Shown here: positions 19,008 through 28,624 of the stretch, piece by piece | How positions within the stretch are numbered: the first letter of the stretch is position 1 | Layout of the letters: every line of letters begins with the position of its first letter | Source of the DNA: Roseiarcus sp963835955 | GTDB taxonomy: Bacteria; Pseudomonadota; Alphaproteobacteria; Rhizobiales; Beijerinckiaceae | Reading direction: 5' to 3' | DNA length: 64,000 nt | Assembly (NCBI GenBank): GCA_963835955.1 | Contig: CAWIHZ010000007.1 | Location: 4,197-68,196, forward strand | Made by a program: the position numbers and the translations under genes | Notes under the pieces: generated by a model | What the model saw: the letters and a program-made list of their open reading frames with translations, nothing else | What the model was told of the DNA's origin: nothing | The model's database searches: none

Positions 19008-20014
19008 GCGCGCTCGACGCCGGCGCCGCGCTGCCGCGACGAAGAGCCGAGATTCTGCCGGCCCTGACGCCTGTGATTGTCGCCCTCGTCGCCGCCCCGT
19101 TGATCGGCTCGCTGTCCACATTCGTGACCCTGACCGCCGCCGGGGTGGCGATGGGCATGATGATCTTCACCATGGCGTCGGGCCTGACCCTCGTCTTCGG
19201 CATGATGGACGTGCTCAACTTCGGCCACGGCGCCTTCATCGCGCTCGGCGCCTATGTCGCTACGCTCGTGCTGCTGCCGCTCGCCGGTTGGTCGAGCGCG
19301 GATTCGCTCGCCCTCAATCTCGCCGTCTTCATCCTCGCCGCGCTCGCGGCCGCCATTGTCTGCGGCGCCGTCGGATGGGCGTTCGAGCGCCTGATCGTCA
19401 AGCCGGTCTACGGCCAGCATCTGAGGCAGATTCTCGCGACCATCGGCGGCGCGATCATCGCCGAGCAATTGCTCTATGCGCTGTTCGGCCCGGATCAAAT
19501 CCCGATCGCCATGCCTAAGACCTTTGAGGGCTCCTTCGTCTTCGGCGAAGCGGCGATCGAAAAATATCGCGTGCTGGCGACCCTGGTCGGCCTCGCGGTG
19601 TTTTCCGGCGAAATGCTGATCCTCAACCGCACCAGGATCGGCCTCTTGATCCGCGCCGGAGTCGAGAACCGCGAGATGGTGGAGGCGCTCGGCTATCGCG
19701 TCGACCGGCTGTTCGTGGCTGTGTTCATGGCGGGATCGGCGCTGGCGGGCTTAGGCGGCGCAATGATGGCGCTCTATCGCGGCCAGGTTCACGCGACCAT
19801 CGGCGGCGAGTTCCTGGTGCTGTGTTTCATCGTCATCATCATCGGCGGCTTGGGTTCGGTCGGCGGCTCGTTCGTCGGCGCGATTCTGGTCGCGCTGATC
19901 GCCAATTACGCCGGCTTTCTCGCGCCGAAGCTGGCGCTGGTGTCGAACATCCTGGCGATGGTCGCAGTCCTGCTCTGGCGCCCGCGCGGGCTCTATCCGG
20001 TCAGCGGACGATGA
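19004..20014 (+). CDS. ABC importer permease, LivH type
   Basis: The 336-residue inner-membrane protein has about eight hydrophobic segments. Diagnostic LivH-type stretches are GLTLVFGMMDVLNFGHGAF near residue 65 and FLVLCFIVIIIGGLGSVGGS near the C-terminus. It pairs with the LivM-type permease to form the channel. It overlaps its neighbours by ATGA on both sides. The gene order here (binding protein, two ATPases, two permeases) is common in alphaproteobacterial transporters of this family. Confidence 0.92.
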   Translation: MSALDAGAALPRRRAEILPALTPVIVALVAAPLIGSLSTFVTLTAAGVAMGMMIFTMASGLTLVFGMMDVLNFGHGAFIALGAYVATLVLLPLAGWSSADSLALNLAVFILAALAAAIVCGAVGWAFERLIVKPVYGQHLRQILATIGGAIIAEQLLYALFGPDQIPIAMPKTFEGSFVFGEAAIEKYRVLATLVGLAVFSGEMLILNRTRIGLLIRAGVENREMVEALGYRVDRLFVAVFMAGSALAGLGGAMMALYRGQVHATIGGEFLVLCFIVIIIGGLGSVGGSFVGAILVALIANYAGFLAPKLALVSNILAMVAVLLWRPRGLYPVSGR

Positions 20015-21081
20015 AGCTGCTGTCGGGCGATCCGCCGCGCGGCCGGGCGCTGCAAGTCCTGTTGATCGCGATCGTCCTCGCGCTCGCGCTGGCGCCGTTC
20101 CTGTTCCCCGGCGTCAAGGCGCTGAACACCGCGGCCAAGATCTGCGTGATGATCCTGCTCGTCGCCTCCTACGACCTTCTGCTCGGCTATACCGGCATCG
20201 TCTCTTTCGCGCATGTGATGTTCTTCGGCGTCGGCGCCTATGGCGCAGGCCTGGCGCTCTACGGGATGGGCGCGAGCTGGGGGGCGCTGGCGTTGGGACT
20301 GACAGCCGCCGCCGCGCTGTCGCTCGTGTTGGCGCTGGCGATCGGCCTGTTCTCGCTCAGGGTCCAGTCGATCTTTTTCGCCATGGTGACGCTCGCCGTC
20401 GCCTACGCCTTCAACGTGCTCGCGTCCCAAATGTCGTGGTTGACCGGCGGCGAGGACGGCCGTTCTTTCCGCGTTCCGGAGGCGCTGCGGCCGAGCACGA
20501 GACTTTTCGAAGCCAAGGTTCTCGGCGTCTCCGTCAATGGCAGGTTGCTCACCTATTATCTCGTCCTCGTCGTCGTCGCGGTCGCATTCCTGGCGCTGCT
20601 TCGGGTCGTCAACTCGCCGTTTGGCCGCGTGCTGCAGGCGATCCGCGAGAATCCGTTTCGCGCCGAGGCTCTCGGCTATCGCATCGTCGTCCACCGGACG
20701 CTCGCCACCTGCATATCCGCGCTCGGCGCGACGCTCGCCGGGGCGTTGAGCGCGCTGTGGCTGCGCTATGTCGGACCCGACACGGCGCTGAGCTTCTCGA
20801 TCCAAGTCGACGTTTTGGTCATGGTCGTCGTCGGCGGCATGGGCTCGCTCTACGGCGCGATCATCGGCGCGGCGCTCTTCGTATTCGCCGAGAGCTACCT
20901 GCAAGACGCGATGGGCGCGCTGTCGCGGCTCGCCGCCGACGCGCGCCTGCCGCTGTTGCCGGCCCTCTTTCATCCCGACCGCTGGCTGCTGTGGCTCGGC
21001 CTCGCCTTCGTGCTCGCGGTCTATTTCGCCCCGGCGGGGATCGTCGGGGCGTTGCGCGCCACGGAAAAGGCGGAAGGGTGA
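20011..21081 (+). CDS. ABC importer permease, LivM type
   Basis: The 356-residue permease starts at ATG 20011, which overlaps the upstream stop; the frame is open further back but that part lies inside the previous gene. It shows LLGYTGIVSFAHVMFFGVGAY and VVVGGMGSLYGAIIGAALF, both typical of LivM. Hydrophobic segments run throughout and there is no signal peptide. It ends the importer operon; a coding gap of about 100 bases separates it from the oxidoreductase that follows. Confidence 0.92.
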   Translation: MKLLSGDPPRGRALQVLLIAIVLALALAPFLFPGVKALNTAAKICVMILLVASYDLLLGYTGIVSFAHVMFFGVGAYGAGLALYGMGASWGALALGLTAAAALSLVLALAIGLFSLRVQSIFFAMVTLAVAYAFNVLASQMSWLTGGEDGRSFRVPEALRPSTRLFEAKVLGVSVNGRLLTYYLVLVVVAVAFLALLRVVNSPFGRVLQAIRENPFRAEALGYRIVVHRTLATCISALGATLAGALSALWLRYVGPDTALSFSIQVDVLVMVVVGGMGSLYGAIIGAALFVFAESYLQDAMGALSRLAADARLPLLPALFHPDRWLLWLGLAFVLAVYFAPAGIVGALRATEKAEG

Positions 21082-21183
21082 GGCAGTAGGCAACGGGCGG
21101 CGGCGAGCAGGCAGTTGGCGGTTGGAGGTTGTGCTCCGCCCTATTGCGCACTGCCGATCGCCGATTGCCCCCAGGAGGACATC

Positions 21184-21825
21184 ATGAAAGTCGGCATTAT
21201 CGGATCGGGCGTGGTCGCGCAGACTTTGGGCGCGGGATTTCTCAAGCACGGCCACGAGGTGGCGCTCGGCACCCGCGATCCCGCCAAGCTGAAGGACTGG
21301 TCGTCAAAGAACGCGGGCGCGGCGGTCAAGTCCGTCTCCGAAGCGGCGGCGTTCGGCGACATCGTCGTGCTGGCGGTCGCGGGGGCGGCCGCCCTCGACG
21401 CGCTCAAGGCGGCCGGGGCGGGCGCGATCGACGGCAAGCCGGTGATCGACGCCTGCAATCCGATCGGCGGCGGCCCGCCGGTCAACGGCGTCCTGTCCTA
21501 TTTCACCACCCTGAAGGATTCGCTGATGGAGCGATTGCAGAAGGCCTATCCGTCGGCGCATTTCGTCAAGGCCTTCAATTCGGTCGGAAATGCGCAGATG
21601 GTCAATCCGCATTTTTCCGGCGGCCGCCCGACGATGTTCATCTGCGGGAACGACGCCAACGCCAAGCGCGCCGTCCGACAGGTTCTCGATCAGTTCGGCT
21701 GGGACACGGAAGACATGGGCGCGGTCGAAGCCGCGCGCGCGATCGAGCCGCTCTGCATGCTGTGGTGCATCCCCGGAATCGGCAAGAACGACTGGTCGCC
21801 GCACGCGTTCAAGATGCTGCGATAG
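21184..21825 (+). CDS. NAD(P)-binding oxidoreductase of the F420-dependent reductase family
   Basis: The 213-residue protein opens with a Rossmann nucleotide-binding loop, KVGIIGSGVVAQTLGAGFLKHGHEV, followed by LGTRDPAKL. This is characteristic of the NADP oxidoreductase coenzyme F420-dependent family. It also has VVLAVAGAAALDALKA and VIDACNPI. Most bacterial members do not use F420, and their substrates are largely unknown. CAGGAGG precedes ATG 21184 closely, which decides this start over the upstream open frame. It is co-directional with the importer and may be in the same transcript. Confidence 0.8.
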   Translation: MKVGIIGSGVVAQTLGAGFLKHGHEVALGTRDPAKLKDWSSKNAGAAVKSVSEAAAFGDIVVLAVAGAAALDALKAAGAGAIDGKPVIDACNPIGGGPPVNGVLSYFTTLKDSLMERLQKAYPSAHFVKAFNSVGNAQMVNPHFSGGRPTMFICGNDANAKRAVRQVLDQFGWDTEDMGAVEAARAIEPLCMLWCIPGIGKNDWSPHAFKMLR

Positions 21826-21955
21826 GGAGCGCCGCGGACGCATCGCCAGGCTCTGAGCCGAGGGGCTGGGCGGCGGAGCGTGGCCATCCGGCCTTCTGCT
21901 TAATACGCGATAGTCTTTTGTATTATCTAGGCCGAGGCTGATTTTCCTCCGCGCC

Positions 21956-22051
21956 CGGCCAAATTTTTCCAAGCCAATCCAAGCCGGACCAAACAAATCC
22001 AAGGAAAACCAAGCAAAAAAAGCTTGGATTGGCTTGGATTTGCTTGGATTC
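21956..22051. repeat. 10-bp-phased CCAA array facing an inverted TTGG array
   Basis: The tetramer CCAA begins at 21959, 21969, 21979, 21989, 21999 and 22009, exactly ten bases apart. After an A-rich spacer, TTGG begins at 22024, 22034 and 22044, again ten apart, as GCTTGGATTN repeated three times. The two halves contain a perfect 16-bp inverted repeat, CCAAGCCAATCCAAGC at 21969-21984 and its complement at 22022-22037. Ten bases is one helical turn, so all copies face the same side of the DNA. Period 10 is not a coding period. It could be a cooperative protein-binding site, an element end or a transcript hairpin. Confidence 0.8.
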
Positions 22052-22274
22052 CTTCGTCCGAATCCGGACTTTTCAAGGGGTTACAGAACCTCCAAGCCAA
22101 AAAATATCGTCAGGGTTAATAAAATGCCTAGATCCAAGTGTGATACATGCCCGCGGGCGCCGAACCGGCGGCGGCTGTGGGCGTGATGGGTCGTCGGCGG
22201 TCGGTCGCGTCTTTCATGGCGAGACGGACTGTAACATGGATTTCTGTTTTATGGAAGAAATTGTCGTCTCGCGA

Positions 22275-22297
22275 AGGTTCCGCTTTGGACGGAACCT
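22275..22297. repeat. perfect 8-bp hairpin in the junction
   Basis: AGGTTCCG at 22275-22282 and CGGAACCT at 22290-22297 pair perfectly around a 7-base loop. The outer pair GCGAGAC (22219-22225) and GTCTCGC (22266-22272) lies to the left and could pair separately. No T run follows, so an intrinsic terminator is not supported. It may be an end of a lost mobile element or a structured transcript. Confidence 0.45.
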
Positions 22298-22472
22298 GCT
22301 AGTGCTCAAAATCCAACTCGTGGGACTCGAGCCGGGACGTCGCGAAAGGGCGGGGAGCGCCCCTACGGTCGTCGCCAGTGGAACGTCGCGAATCGACGTT
22401 GAGCGGACGTTGCGGATCGCGACCGCGCGACGTTGCAGTCGGAGCGAAACCGGTCAATCAACGTCCGCACGT

Positions 22473-22967
22473 CTAAACGTCTCCCGAAACATCGATGACG
22501 GTGACCGCCAGTCGGTTCTTCGTGTTCTTCGGCATCAAATCCTTTAACATCCGCTCCATCTCCGCCGCCGAGTTGGGAGGGGGAAGACCGTTGGGCGGGT
22601 TCGGCATGGATCTCGCCCTCTTGTTTCCGAACCAGAACACGCAGTAAAGGCCGTAGCCCTTTGCCTCCGGATCGTGCGCGTAGAAGCGCTCGAGCTGTCC
22701 CTCAACGGCGGTCCAGACTTCCGTGTGATAGTCGCGCTTCAGCTCGCACACAACCTTGCGCCCCGGCATGGCCACTGAAATGTCGGCCCGCTTGTCTCTG
22801 GCCATGTGGCCCTCAGGCTCGATGATGATGCCCTTGGGTGAGAGCAAGGGTCGCATCATCGTCACAAGATCGTCGCGGCATGCCTCCTCCGGGCGTGGCT
22901 TGACAGGCTTGGCGGATGAATCGAGATTTCCAGAAGCGCCTGTAGATGTCGGTATTGTCGCGTTCAA
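22473..22967 (-). CDS. PD-(D/E)XK nuclease-like C-terminal segment (fourth frame of the broken gene)
   Basis: This frame encodes the nuclease-like domain: IIIEPEGHMARDKRADISV, then VVCELKRDYHTEVW and GQLERFYAH, then the hydrophobic strand GYGLYCVFWFG. The acidic Asp, Glu-x-Lys and Gln-x4-Tyr arrangement fits active RecB/Cas4-like nucleases. ATG 22967 is probably internal to the larger gene, since the part before NLDSSAK (residues 1-13) matches nothing and overlaps the linking frame. The end at 22473 has no further gene behind it on the minus strand. Confidence 0.65.
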   Translation of the reverse strand: MNATIPTSTGASGNLDSSAKPVKPRPEEACRDDLVTMMRPLLSPKGIIIEPEGHMARDKRADISVAMPGRKVVCELKRDYHTEVWTAVEGQLERFYAHDPEAKGYGLYCVFWFGNKRARSMPNPPNGLPPPNSAAEMERMLKDLMPKNTKNRLAVTVIDVSGDV

Positions 22968-23274
22968 TGCGCTCCTTTAGATCGTTTAAATGCGCTACCA
23001 ACAATGCATGTAGGTCTGCCACGGTCGCAGGCGCACCGTTCTCCAGCGCAGTCACCGTCTGCGCCCAGTCCGGACGATCATACTCGGCGTCGCGTCGTCG
23101 CTGCCTCTGGTTTGCAAGGGCATAAAGCATTTGTGGGCGGCAAGAGGCGAGTCGCGGATTTGTTTCCAGTCGAACGAGAGCGTTTGTCGCGGCTTCGCTC
23201 GGCAGCGTCGACATCGTGTTCGTCAGCGTGTGAAAATAGTCGGTTGCGTCCCACGGGTTCCTATCGCCCCCCAT
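22813..23274 (-). CDS. short linking segment (third frame of the broken gene)
   Basis: The frame from about 23274 to 22926 supplies some 115 residues that connect the helical region to the nuclease domain, including RNPWDATDYFHTLTNTM and LVAHLNDLKERIERDNTD. Below 22926 it becomes arginine-rich nonsense while the neighbouring frame reads NLDSSAKPVKPRPEEACRDD, so the real protein switches frame there. It is probably not an independent gene. Confidence 0.55.
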   Translation of the reverse strand: MGGDRNPWDATDYFHTLTNTMSTLPSEAATNALVRLETNPRLASCRPQMLYALANQRQRRRDAEYDRPDWAQTVTALENGAPATVADLHALLVAHLNDLKERIERDNTDIYRRFWKSRFIRQACQATPGGGMPRRSCDDDATLALTQGHHHRA

Positions 23275-24998
23275 CTCCCTGGGGGAGGCGTTTCGGAAAA
23301 CAGAGCGCCGGTCAGTCGCGCCAGGAATTCCATCACCTGCAGCGGTAAGACCACGCTCGGCTGACCGTGCTGCGCGAAACCGCTGCGGTCGCGCAAGTCA
23401 AAGACAAGGCTTGGGTTCTGGGCAGCCCGCGCTTCAACCGCACTCTCGTAACGATCGGGCGCGAGGATATAGGCCGCAGTCAGCCAAAGATCACGATGTC
23501 GTTCATCAACGCCCAAACCGTCCGTGAGTACGCGCGCGGCAAGTTCTAGGAAAGCAGCATGTGCGGAAGGCAGCTTTGATAGCGCTTTAAACAGTTCTGC
23601 GAGCGTTGACGAGTTTGCATTTGGGAAATTACCTAGCAACTCAATTACAATGTTCCCGCGGAACGGTTCTAACTCAACCTCGTTCAAGAGTTCATACAGC
23701 CCATGGACAATTTCCTCACGTTTAGAAAGCCGTAGGCGTGCAACTGCGAGATAGACATCTCGGACGATCTCAGGGTGTTGCTGTGCAAGCGCCAATCTCC
23801 ACGGATAAGGGCGCCACGTAGGTGCTTCGTCGTCATAGAAGGAAATGCGGTGGGTGACATCGAAGGCGAGCATCGCTTTCAGAAAATCGTCCGAGAATCC
23901 GCTGAGCCCCTCTCCATTTGACCACCGTTCGTTCAAACCAGCGACGAGCGCGTACCACCAGTCAAAATCCTTGTGGTCGGTTGTGAGCGTCATCACGTGA
24001 TCAAAAGTTGGAATGTCACTTCGCAAAGGCGTCGCACGGAGGCCGGCGAGCGCAGTGTCCACTCTTTCTTCGCCTATCCACGCCGCAAGTCTGTCTCGCG
24101 GCGTCATTTTCGTATTCACGTCACTATAAAGCGCGAAGTAAATTCGTGCGATGTGCTGCATCCACCCGAGATGCATGCCGCTCACAATTTGCGGCGCCTC
24201 TGCGTCGAATGCGCGCCGCTGTTGCTCGCGACTATCTTCCGCAACGACATGCCGGTTGGAACGACGTCGAAAATGATAGGCGGGCAACTTTGATACGACG
24301 GCTCGTTCGCGCGCATCGCGAAGATTCAATCGAGAATTTGCCAACGCATAGAGCCGAGCGAAAACCTCGCTCCCCCACGGTTGCTCAGACTGATAGCAAA
24401 GGCTGTATCCTATCTCATAAAGAAACTGCTGCCTGTCATTGTCCTTTGCCGACCGAAGATAATCGATGATGAGATCAAGCAGCGCTTCGGAACTGAGTTC
24501 GAACAGGATCGCCTCGCGGAAGCGATGCCAAGACAGCCATTTATCATCGTCGATCGGGACGCAGTTCAGAAAGTGGTCTGCGACAGCACGCAATCTGTCG
24601 GGCATCTCATGCAACGCGGCTCGCAATTCCGTCGCATCGCGACCTCCATAACCAACTTTGAAATCGAGGCGCTTACGAAGCCAGCCGAACCCTCGCCCCA
24701 CATCGAAGGGGTCTGACATGCGCCAAGCCCGCGTGAGGATGCGCTCATAGAAGGAGCTCGCTTCCCAGCGACGCAGATGGGCATTCGTCGGATCAATTCC
24801 GTCGATCTCTTTTGGTGGATTGACGCCATCAAGAATGTCAGGAAGATCAGAGAGCGGTATTATGTTGGCAAGAATCGCGAGAGTCCCAGTCCTGGCCGTG
24901 TCCTCCGCCTCCATTGAGTCGTGCACCAACGCAATAACGTCGACTGATCCGAAAGGCTCACGATAGAGTTGGGCAACGATCTCAGAGCGTAGACGCAC
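23223..24998 (-). CDS. helical sensor-like middle segment (second frame of the broken gene)
   Basis: This 591-codon frame has no enzyme motif. It is rich in Leu, Ala, Arg and aromatic residues in a pattern of repeated helices, as in the C-terminal ligand-sensing regions of STAND proteins. GTG 24998 is unlikely to be a true start, because the same frame is open and gene-like up to about 25122, where it meets the NTPase frame. Its last 15 or so codons are out of frame after the homopolymers at 23266-23285. Confidence 0.6.
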   Translation of the reverse strand: MRLRSEIVAQLYREPFGSVDVIALVHDSMEAEDTARTGTLAILANIIPLSDLPDILDGVNPPKEIDGIDPTNAHLRRWEASSFYERILTRAWRMSDPFDVGRGFGWLRKRLDFKVGYGGRDATELRAALHEMPDRLRAVADHFLNCVPIDDDKWLSWHRFREAILFELSSEALLDLIIDYLRSAKDNDRQQFLYEIGYSLCYQSEQPWGSEVFARLYALANSRLNLRDARERAVVSKLPAYHFRRRSNRHVVAEDSREQQRRAFDAEAPQIVSGMHLGWMQHIARIYFALYSDVNTKMTPRDRLAAWIGEERVDTALAGLRATPLRSDIPTFDHVMTLTTDHKDFDWWYALVAGLNERWSNGEGLSGFSDDFLKAMLAFDVTHRISFYDDEAPTWRPYPWRLALAQQHPEIVRDVYLAVARLRLSKREEIVHGLYELLNEVELEPFRGNIVIELLGNFPNANSSTLAELFKALSKLPSAHAAFLELAARVLTDGLGVDERHRDLWLTAAYILAPDRYESAVEARAAQNPSLVFDLRDRSGFAQHGQPSVVLPLQVMEFLARLTGALFSETPPPGRWGAIGTRGTQPTIFTR

Positions 24999-25015
24999 GT
25001 CATTGGGAGTCTTGC

Positions 25016-26542
25016 CTAGTGCGCTGTAAGCATCTCGAATGCGAGCTTTACTCGCCTCGCCCAGTCGAAGCAGCGCATTGAGCGCGTGAGCGCGTTCCGC
25101 GAAAGGCGAAGCCTGCCGCGCAAAATATCTTCAAGGTCCGGAAGCATTTCCGGGATAGGCGTACCCAACGACAATGCGTCCACCAGGACAGAGCGAATGC
25201 CGAAGCCCGAATCCGGGTTGTTCAGCACGGCGCGGAATTCCTCGACCATATCGGATCGGGCTAAGGCGCCGATGGGAAGCGATTGCCAATTCCCGGACCT
25301 AAACCACGGATTGGATTTCGAGAGGCGGTCCAATTCGCGCAGGAGGTGGGCGCAGGACGACGGCGAGAGCGATGCCGCGTCGCCGTAGGCGAGTACGCCG
25401 TAAGGGTCCGCCCCGATAAGTTGGTCGGCGTATTCCGGAAGATGAATGGCCAGCCAGGCATGAAGGCCGCGGAGTTCGGGGGCCGGATGGCCGTCCACGC
25501 CGACCAGAGCCATGACCCGCCCAAGAGGCAATCCATTTCGGATCTGCGTCGCCAGGTATTCGGCGGCAAGAAATTCCGCAGTGGTGCGATGCGCGTAATC
25601 TACTGTCTCTGGTTCAGTCCCCGCATCAAAGACCCTGCGACTGAGCGCGGCCTGCACTTGCTCCGGCGGAAACAATCTAGCCGAGCGATACCCCGGAATG
25701 TCCGGCGTGCCCTCCTGGTTGGTGAGGCTGATCGCTTCGATGTCGCTGATAAGCCGCGCCGCGCAAATCGCGCCAGCGGCGGGCCTCAGTTCGGCGACTG
25801 AATATGTGCCGCTTCCGCGGCGGGCGCGGTCCGGGTTGGATTCCTCCAGCATTAGCCTCGTTGAAAGCTCAAACAGCTGCTTGCGAGTCGAAGGCCATGA
25901 GCCCGTCTCGACCGCGCGCCAGAGCATGATGAGGTTCTGTGGGTTCTCCAGGAAATCGGTGAGGCCGCGCTCCTCCGCTATGGCGAGAAACTCAGCCGCC
26001 GCGGCGGGATCAATGCCCTGTTCTTCGAGAACTGCACGCTGTTCCTCACGAGACGGATTTTGCAGAAGGAGGACCAGAGCTTCGCCGCTTTGCTCGAAGT
26101 AGGGGCGAAGCGCTGTGAGATCACTCTCGCCCAGCCAGTCCGCAGCTCGACACGAAATCCGAACTTTGGCGGGACTAACGACGAGCAGCTTCTCGACCAT
26201 GGCGTCAACGGTGTCCTGGTCGCCACGCCCGGCCCGTTTCTCATCCAACCCGTCGATAAACAGCGCCTGACCCGAGAGCATCTGGGCTGGCGTAGTGAGA
26301 AATGCACGCGCCTTCAGGTACCTTGCCCCTTCGGCGGCAGCCGCTTCCTTGAATAGGTGAGTTTTACCTGCTCCAGGGTCGCCGAGCAGGACGAGGTTCA
26401 GCTGACATGAATAATCCGAGAACGGGCGCGCGGTAGCGTCATCTCGCCTGCCGGATGCGATATTGATCTGGCGGACAATTCGGGTCATCACAATTAAGCT
26501 TTGCTCAAGAGTTCTGTCACCTAATCCATCATTTTGGTGCAC
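25016..26542 (-). CDS. NACHT NTPase segment (first frame of the broken gene)
   Basis: This 508-codon frame carries the whole NTPase core: Walker A at residues 52-61, the IDGLDE Walker B at 95-101, ISCRAADW as a probable sensor strand, and the helical lid ending in HRTTAEFLAA. The last 35 or so codons, from about 25122 downward, are out of frame: the adjacent frame there reads ASPFAERAHALNALLRLGEA and continues directly into the second segment. If no indel error exists, the product would be a truncated NTPase lacking the sensor and nuclease parts. Confidence 0.75.
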   Translation of the reverse strand: MHQNDGLGDRTLEQSLIVMTRIVRQINIASGRRDDATARPFSDYSCQLNLVLLGDPGAGKTHLFKEAAAAEGARYLKARAFLTTPAQMLSGQALFIDGLDEKRAGRGDQDTVDAMVEKLLVVSPAKVRISCRAADWLGESDLTALRPYFEQSGEALVLLLQNPSREEQRAVLEEQGIDPAAAAEFLAIAEERGLTDFLENPQNLIMLWRAVETGSWPSTRKQLFELSTRLMLEESNPDRARRGSGTYSVAELRPAAGAICAARLISDIEAISLTNQEGTPDIPGYRSARLFPPEQVQAALSRRVFDAGTEPETVDYAHRTTAEFLAAEYLATQIRNGLPLGRVMALVGVDGHPAPELRGLHAWLAIHLPEYADQLIGADPYGVLAYGDAASLSPSSCAHLLRELDRLSKSNPWFRSGNWQSLPIGALARSDMVEEFRAVLNNPDSGFGIRSVLVDALSLGTPIPEMLPDLEDILRGRLRLSRNALTRSMRCFDWARRVKLAFEMLTAH

Positions 26543-26858
26543 GCAGTCGGGTTAGGGGATCTGGCCCCAAGAGATTTGCCAGTGGGACTGTCCGTCCGCA
26601 ATAGGTCCGATTTTACCCGTTCGCTAGCCCCTCAGTGAAACGACCGGTCTTTGCGCATTCCGGCCCATGGCTGGACCGAATTTGAACGGCGGGAAAGGGT
26701 CGATTCCGGCCGTCCAGCGTCCGATCCGGCAGGGTGCCAAGTGGTCGGGCAGAGGCGGCGGTCACCCGCCGCCTCCCCCACGGATCCGGACTTGCAGCTT
26801 TGCCGCATCCGGCTCTTCTAATGAGTAGCCGCTTCTCAAGCCGCTCGTCCTTGCCAGA
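26543..26858. other. gene-free stretch upstream of the NACHT gene
   Basis: Between the NACHT start and the recognisable IS5 fragment I see no supportable gene. Several overlapping frames are open only because of high GC content. The stretch should contain the NACHT promoter. It may include degraded transposon DNA, since the IS5 remnant begins at its right side and its outer end cannot be found. Confidence 0.5.
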
Positions 26859-27080
26859 TGTGCACGAGCCGCGGAGCCGCTCGCCGAGCGGTGCGCTCTG
26901 GCATAGGTGCTGTCGATCGAAAGCTCGTCGGGAATGGGGCCTGCGGCCGCCATCTTCTCGAACATAGGCTGCCAGACACGACGCTGAGACCAGCAATTGT
27001 ATCGCTTGGTGATCGTTGTCGGCGGCCCATACACCGGTGGAACGTCGCGCCATCGCGATCTGGACCTATCCTTGGCGTTT
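26859..27080 (-). mobile_element. IS5-family transposase remnant
   Basis: The minus strand encodes WRDVPPVYGPPTTI, then YNCWSQRRVWQPMFEKMAAA and LSIDSTYARAHRSASG. This is the conserved region of IS5-group (IS427-like) transposases, where W-RDVP-YG and the first catalytic Asp in SIDST lie. Both ends are missing: the sequence turns unrelated before WRDVP and after SASG, and the other two catalytic acidic residues are absent. It is a dead fragment about 75 codons long, wedged directly downstream of the boxB stop. It marks past insertion activity at the border between the NACHT gene and the benzoate cluster. Confidence 0.75.
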
Positions 27081-27084
27081 CCCC

Positions 27085-28578
<1,494 letters not shown>

Positions 28579-28624
28579 ATCGTTCCTCCCTCAATCGGTT
28601 CGGCCTCGCCCTGCCGGCGGCTCG

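Larger units (their letters stand above)
21826..22472. other. non-coding junction between the importer region and the NACHT gene
   Basis: I see no supportable gene here. The stretch holds the phased CCAA/TTGG array, a perfect 8-bp hairpin at 22275-22297 that sits inside flanking complementary GCGAGAC/GTCTCGC, and a short inverted repeat AACGTCG-N5-CGACGTT at 22382-22400. The genes on either side converge on it, so terminator functions are possible, but none of the stems is followed by a T run. The base composition becomes more mixed than in the preceding genes, consistent with a boundary between core and acquired DNA. Confidence 0.6.
22473..26542 (-). pseudogene. NACHT-type NTPase with C-terminal PD-(D/E)XK nuclease-like domain, frame-broken
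   Basis: Four minus-strand frames join end to end into one gene of about 1,355 codons. The N-terminal part has Walker A LLGDPGAGKT and Walker B ALFIDGLDE, the NACHT form, and later YAHRTTAEFLAAEYL, typical of STAND NTPases. A long helical region follows. The last part has RADISV, CELK and QLERFY in the order expected for a PD-(D/E)XK nuclease of RecB/Cas4 type (Asp at 22782-22784, Glu-x-Lys at 22737-22745, Gln-Tyr at 22680-22697). The frames change at about 25122-25125, 23266-23285 and 22926-22928, each next to a homopolymer. In each case the following frame is already open upstream with gene-like sequence. Such NTPases often serve in phage defence, which is inferred here. Start is GTG 26542 or ATG 26488. 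Confidence 0.8.

Noticed and set aside
21956..22051. CRISPR array
   Set aside because: The repeat unit is 10 bp with no spacers of usual length, and no cas gene is present.
22473..26542. Four independent genes in place of one broken gene
   Set aside because: At every junction the downstream frame is already open and gene-like before its apparent start, and no ribosome sites precede those starts.
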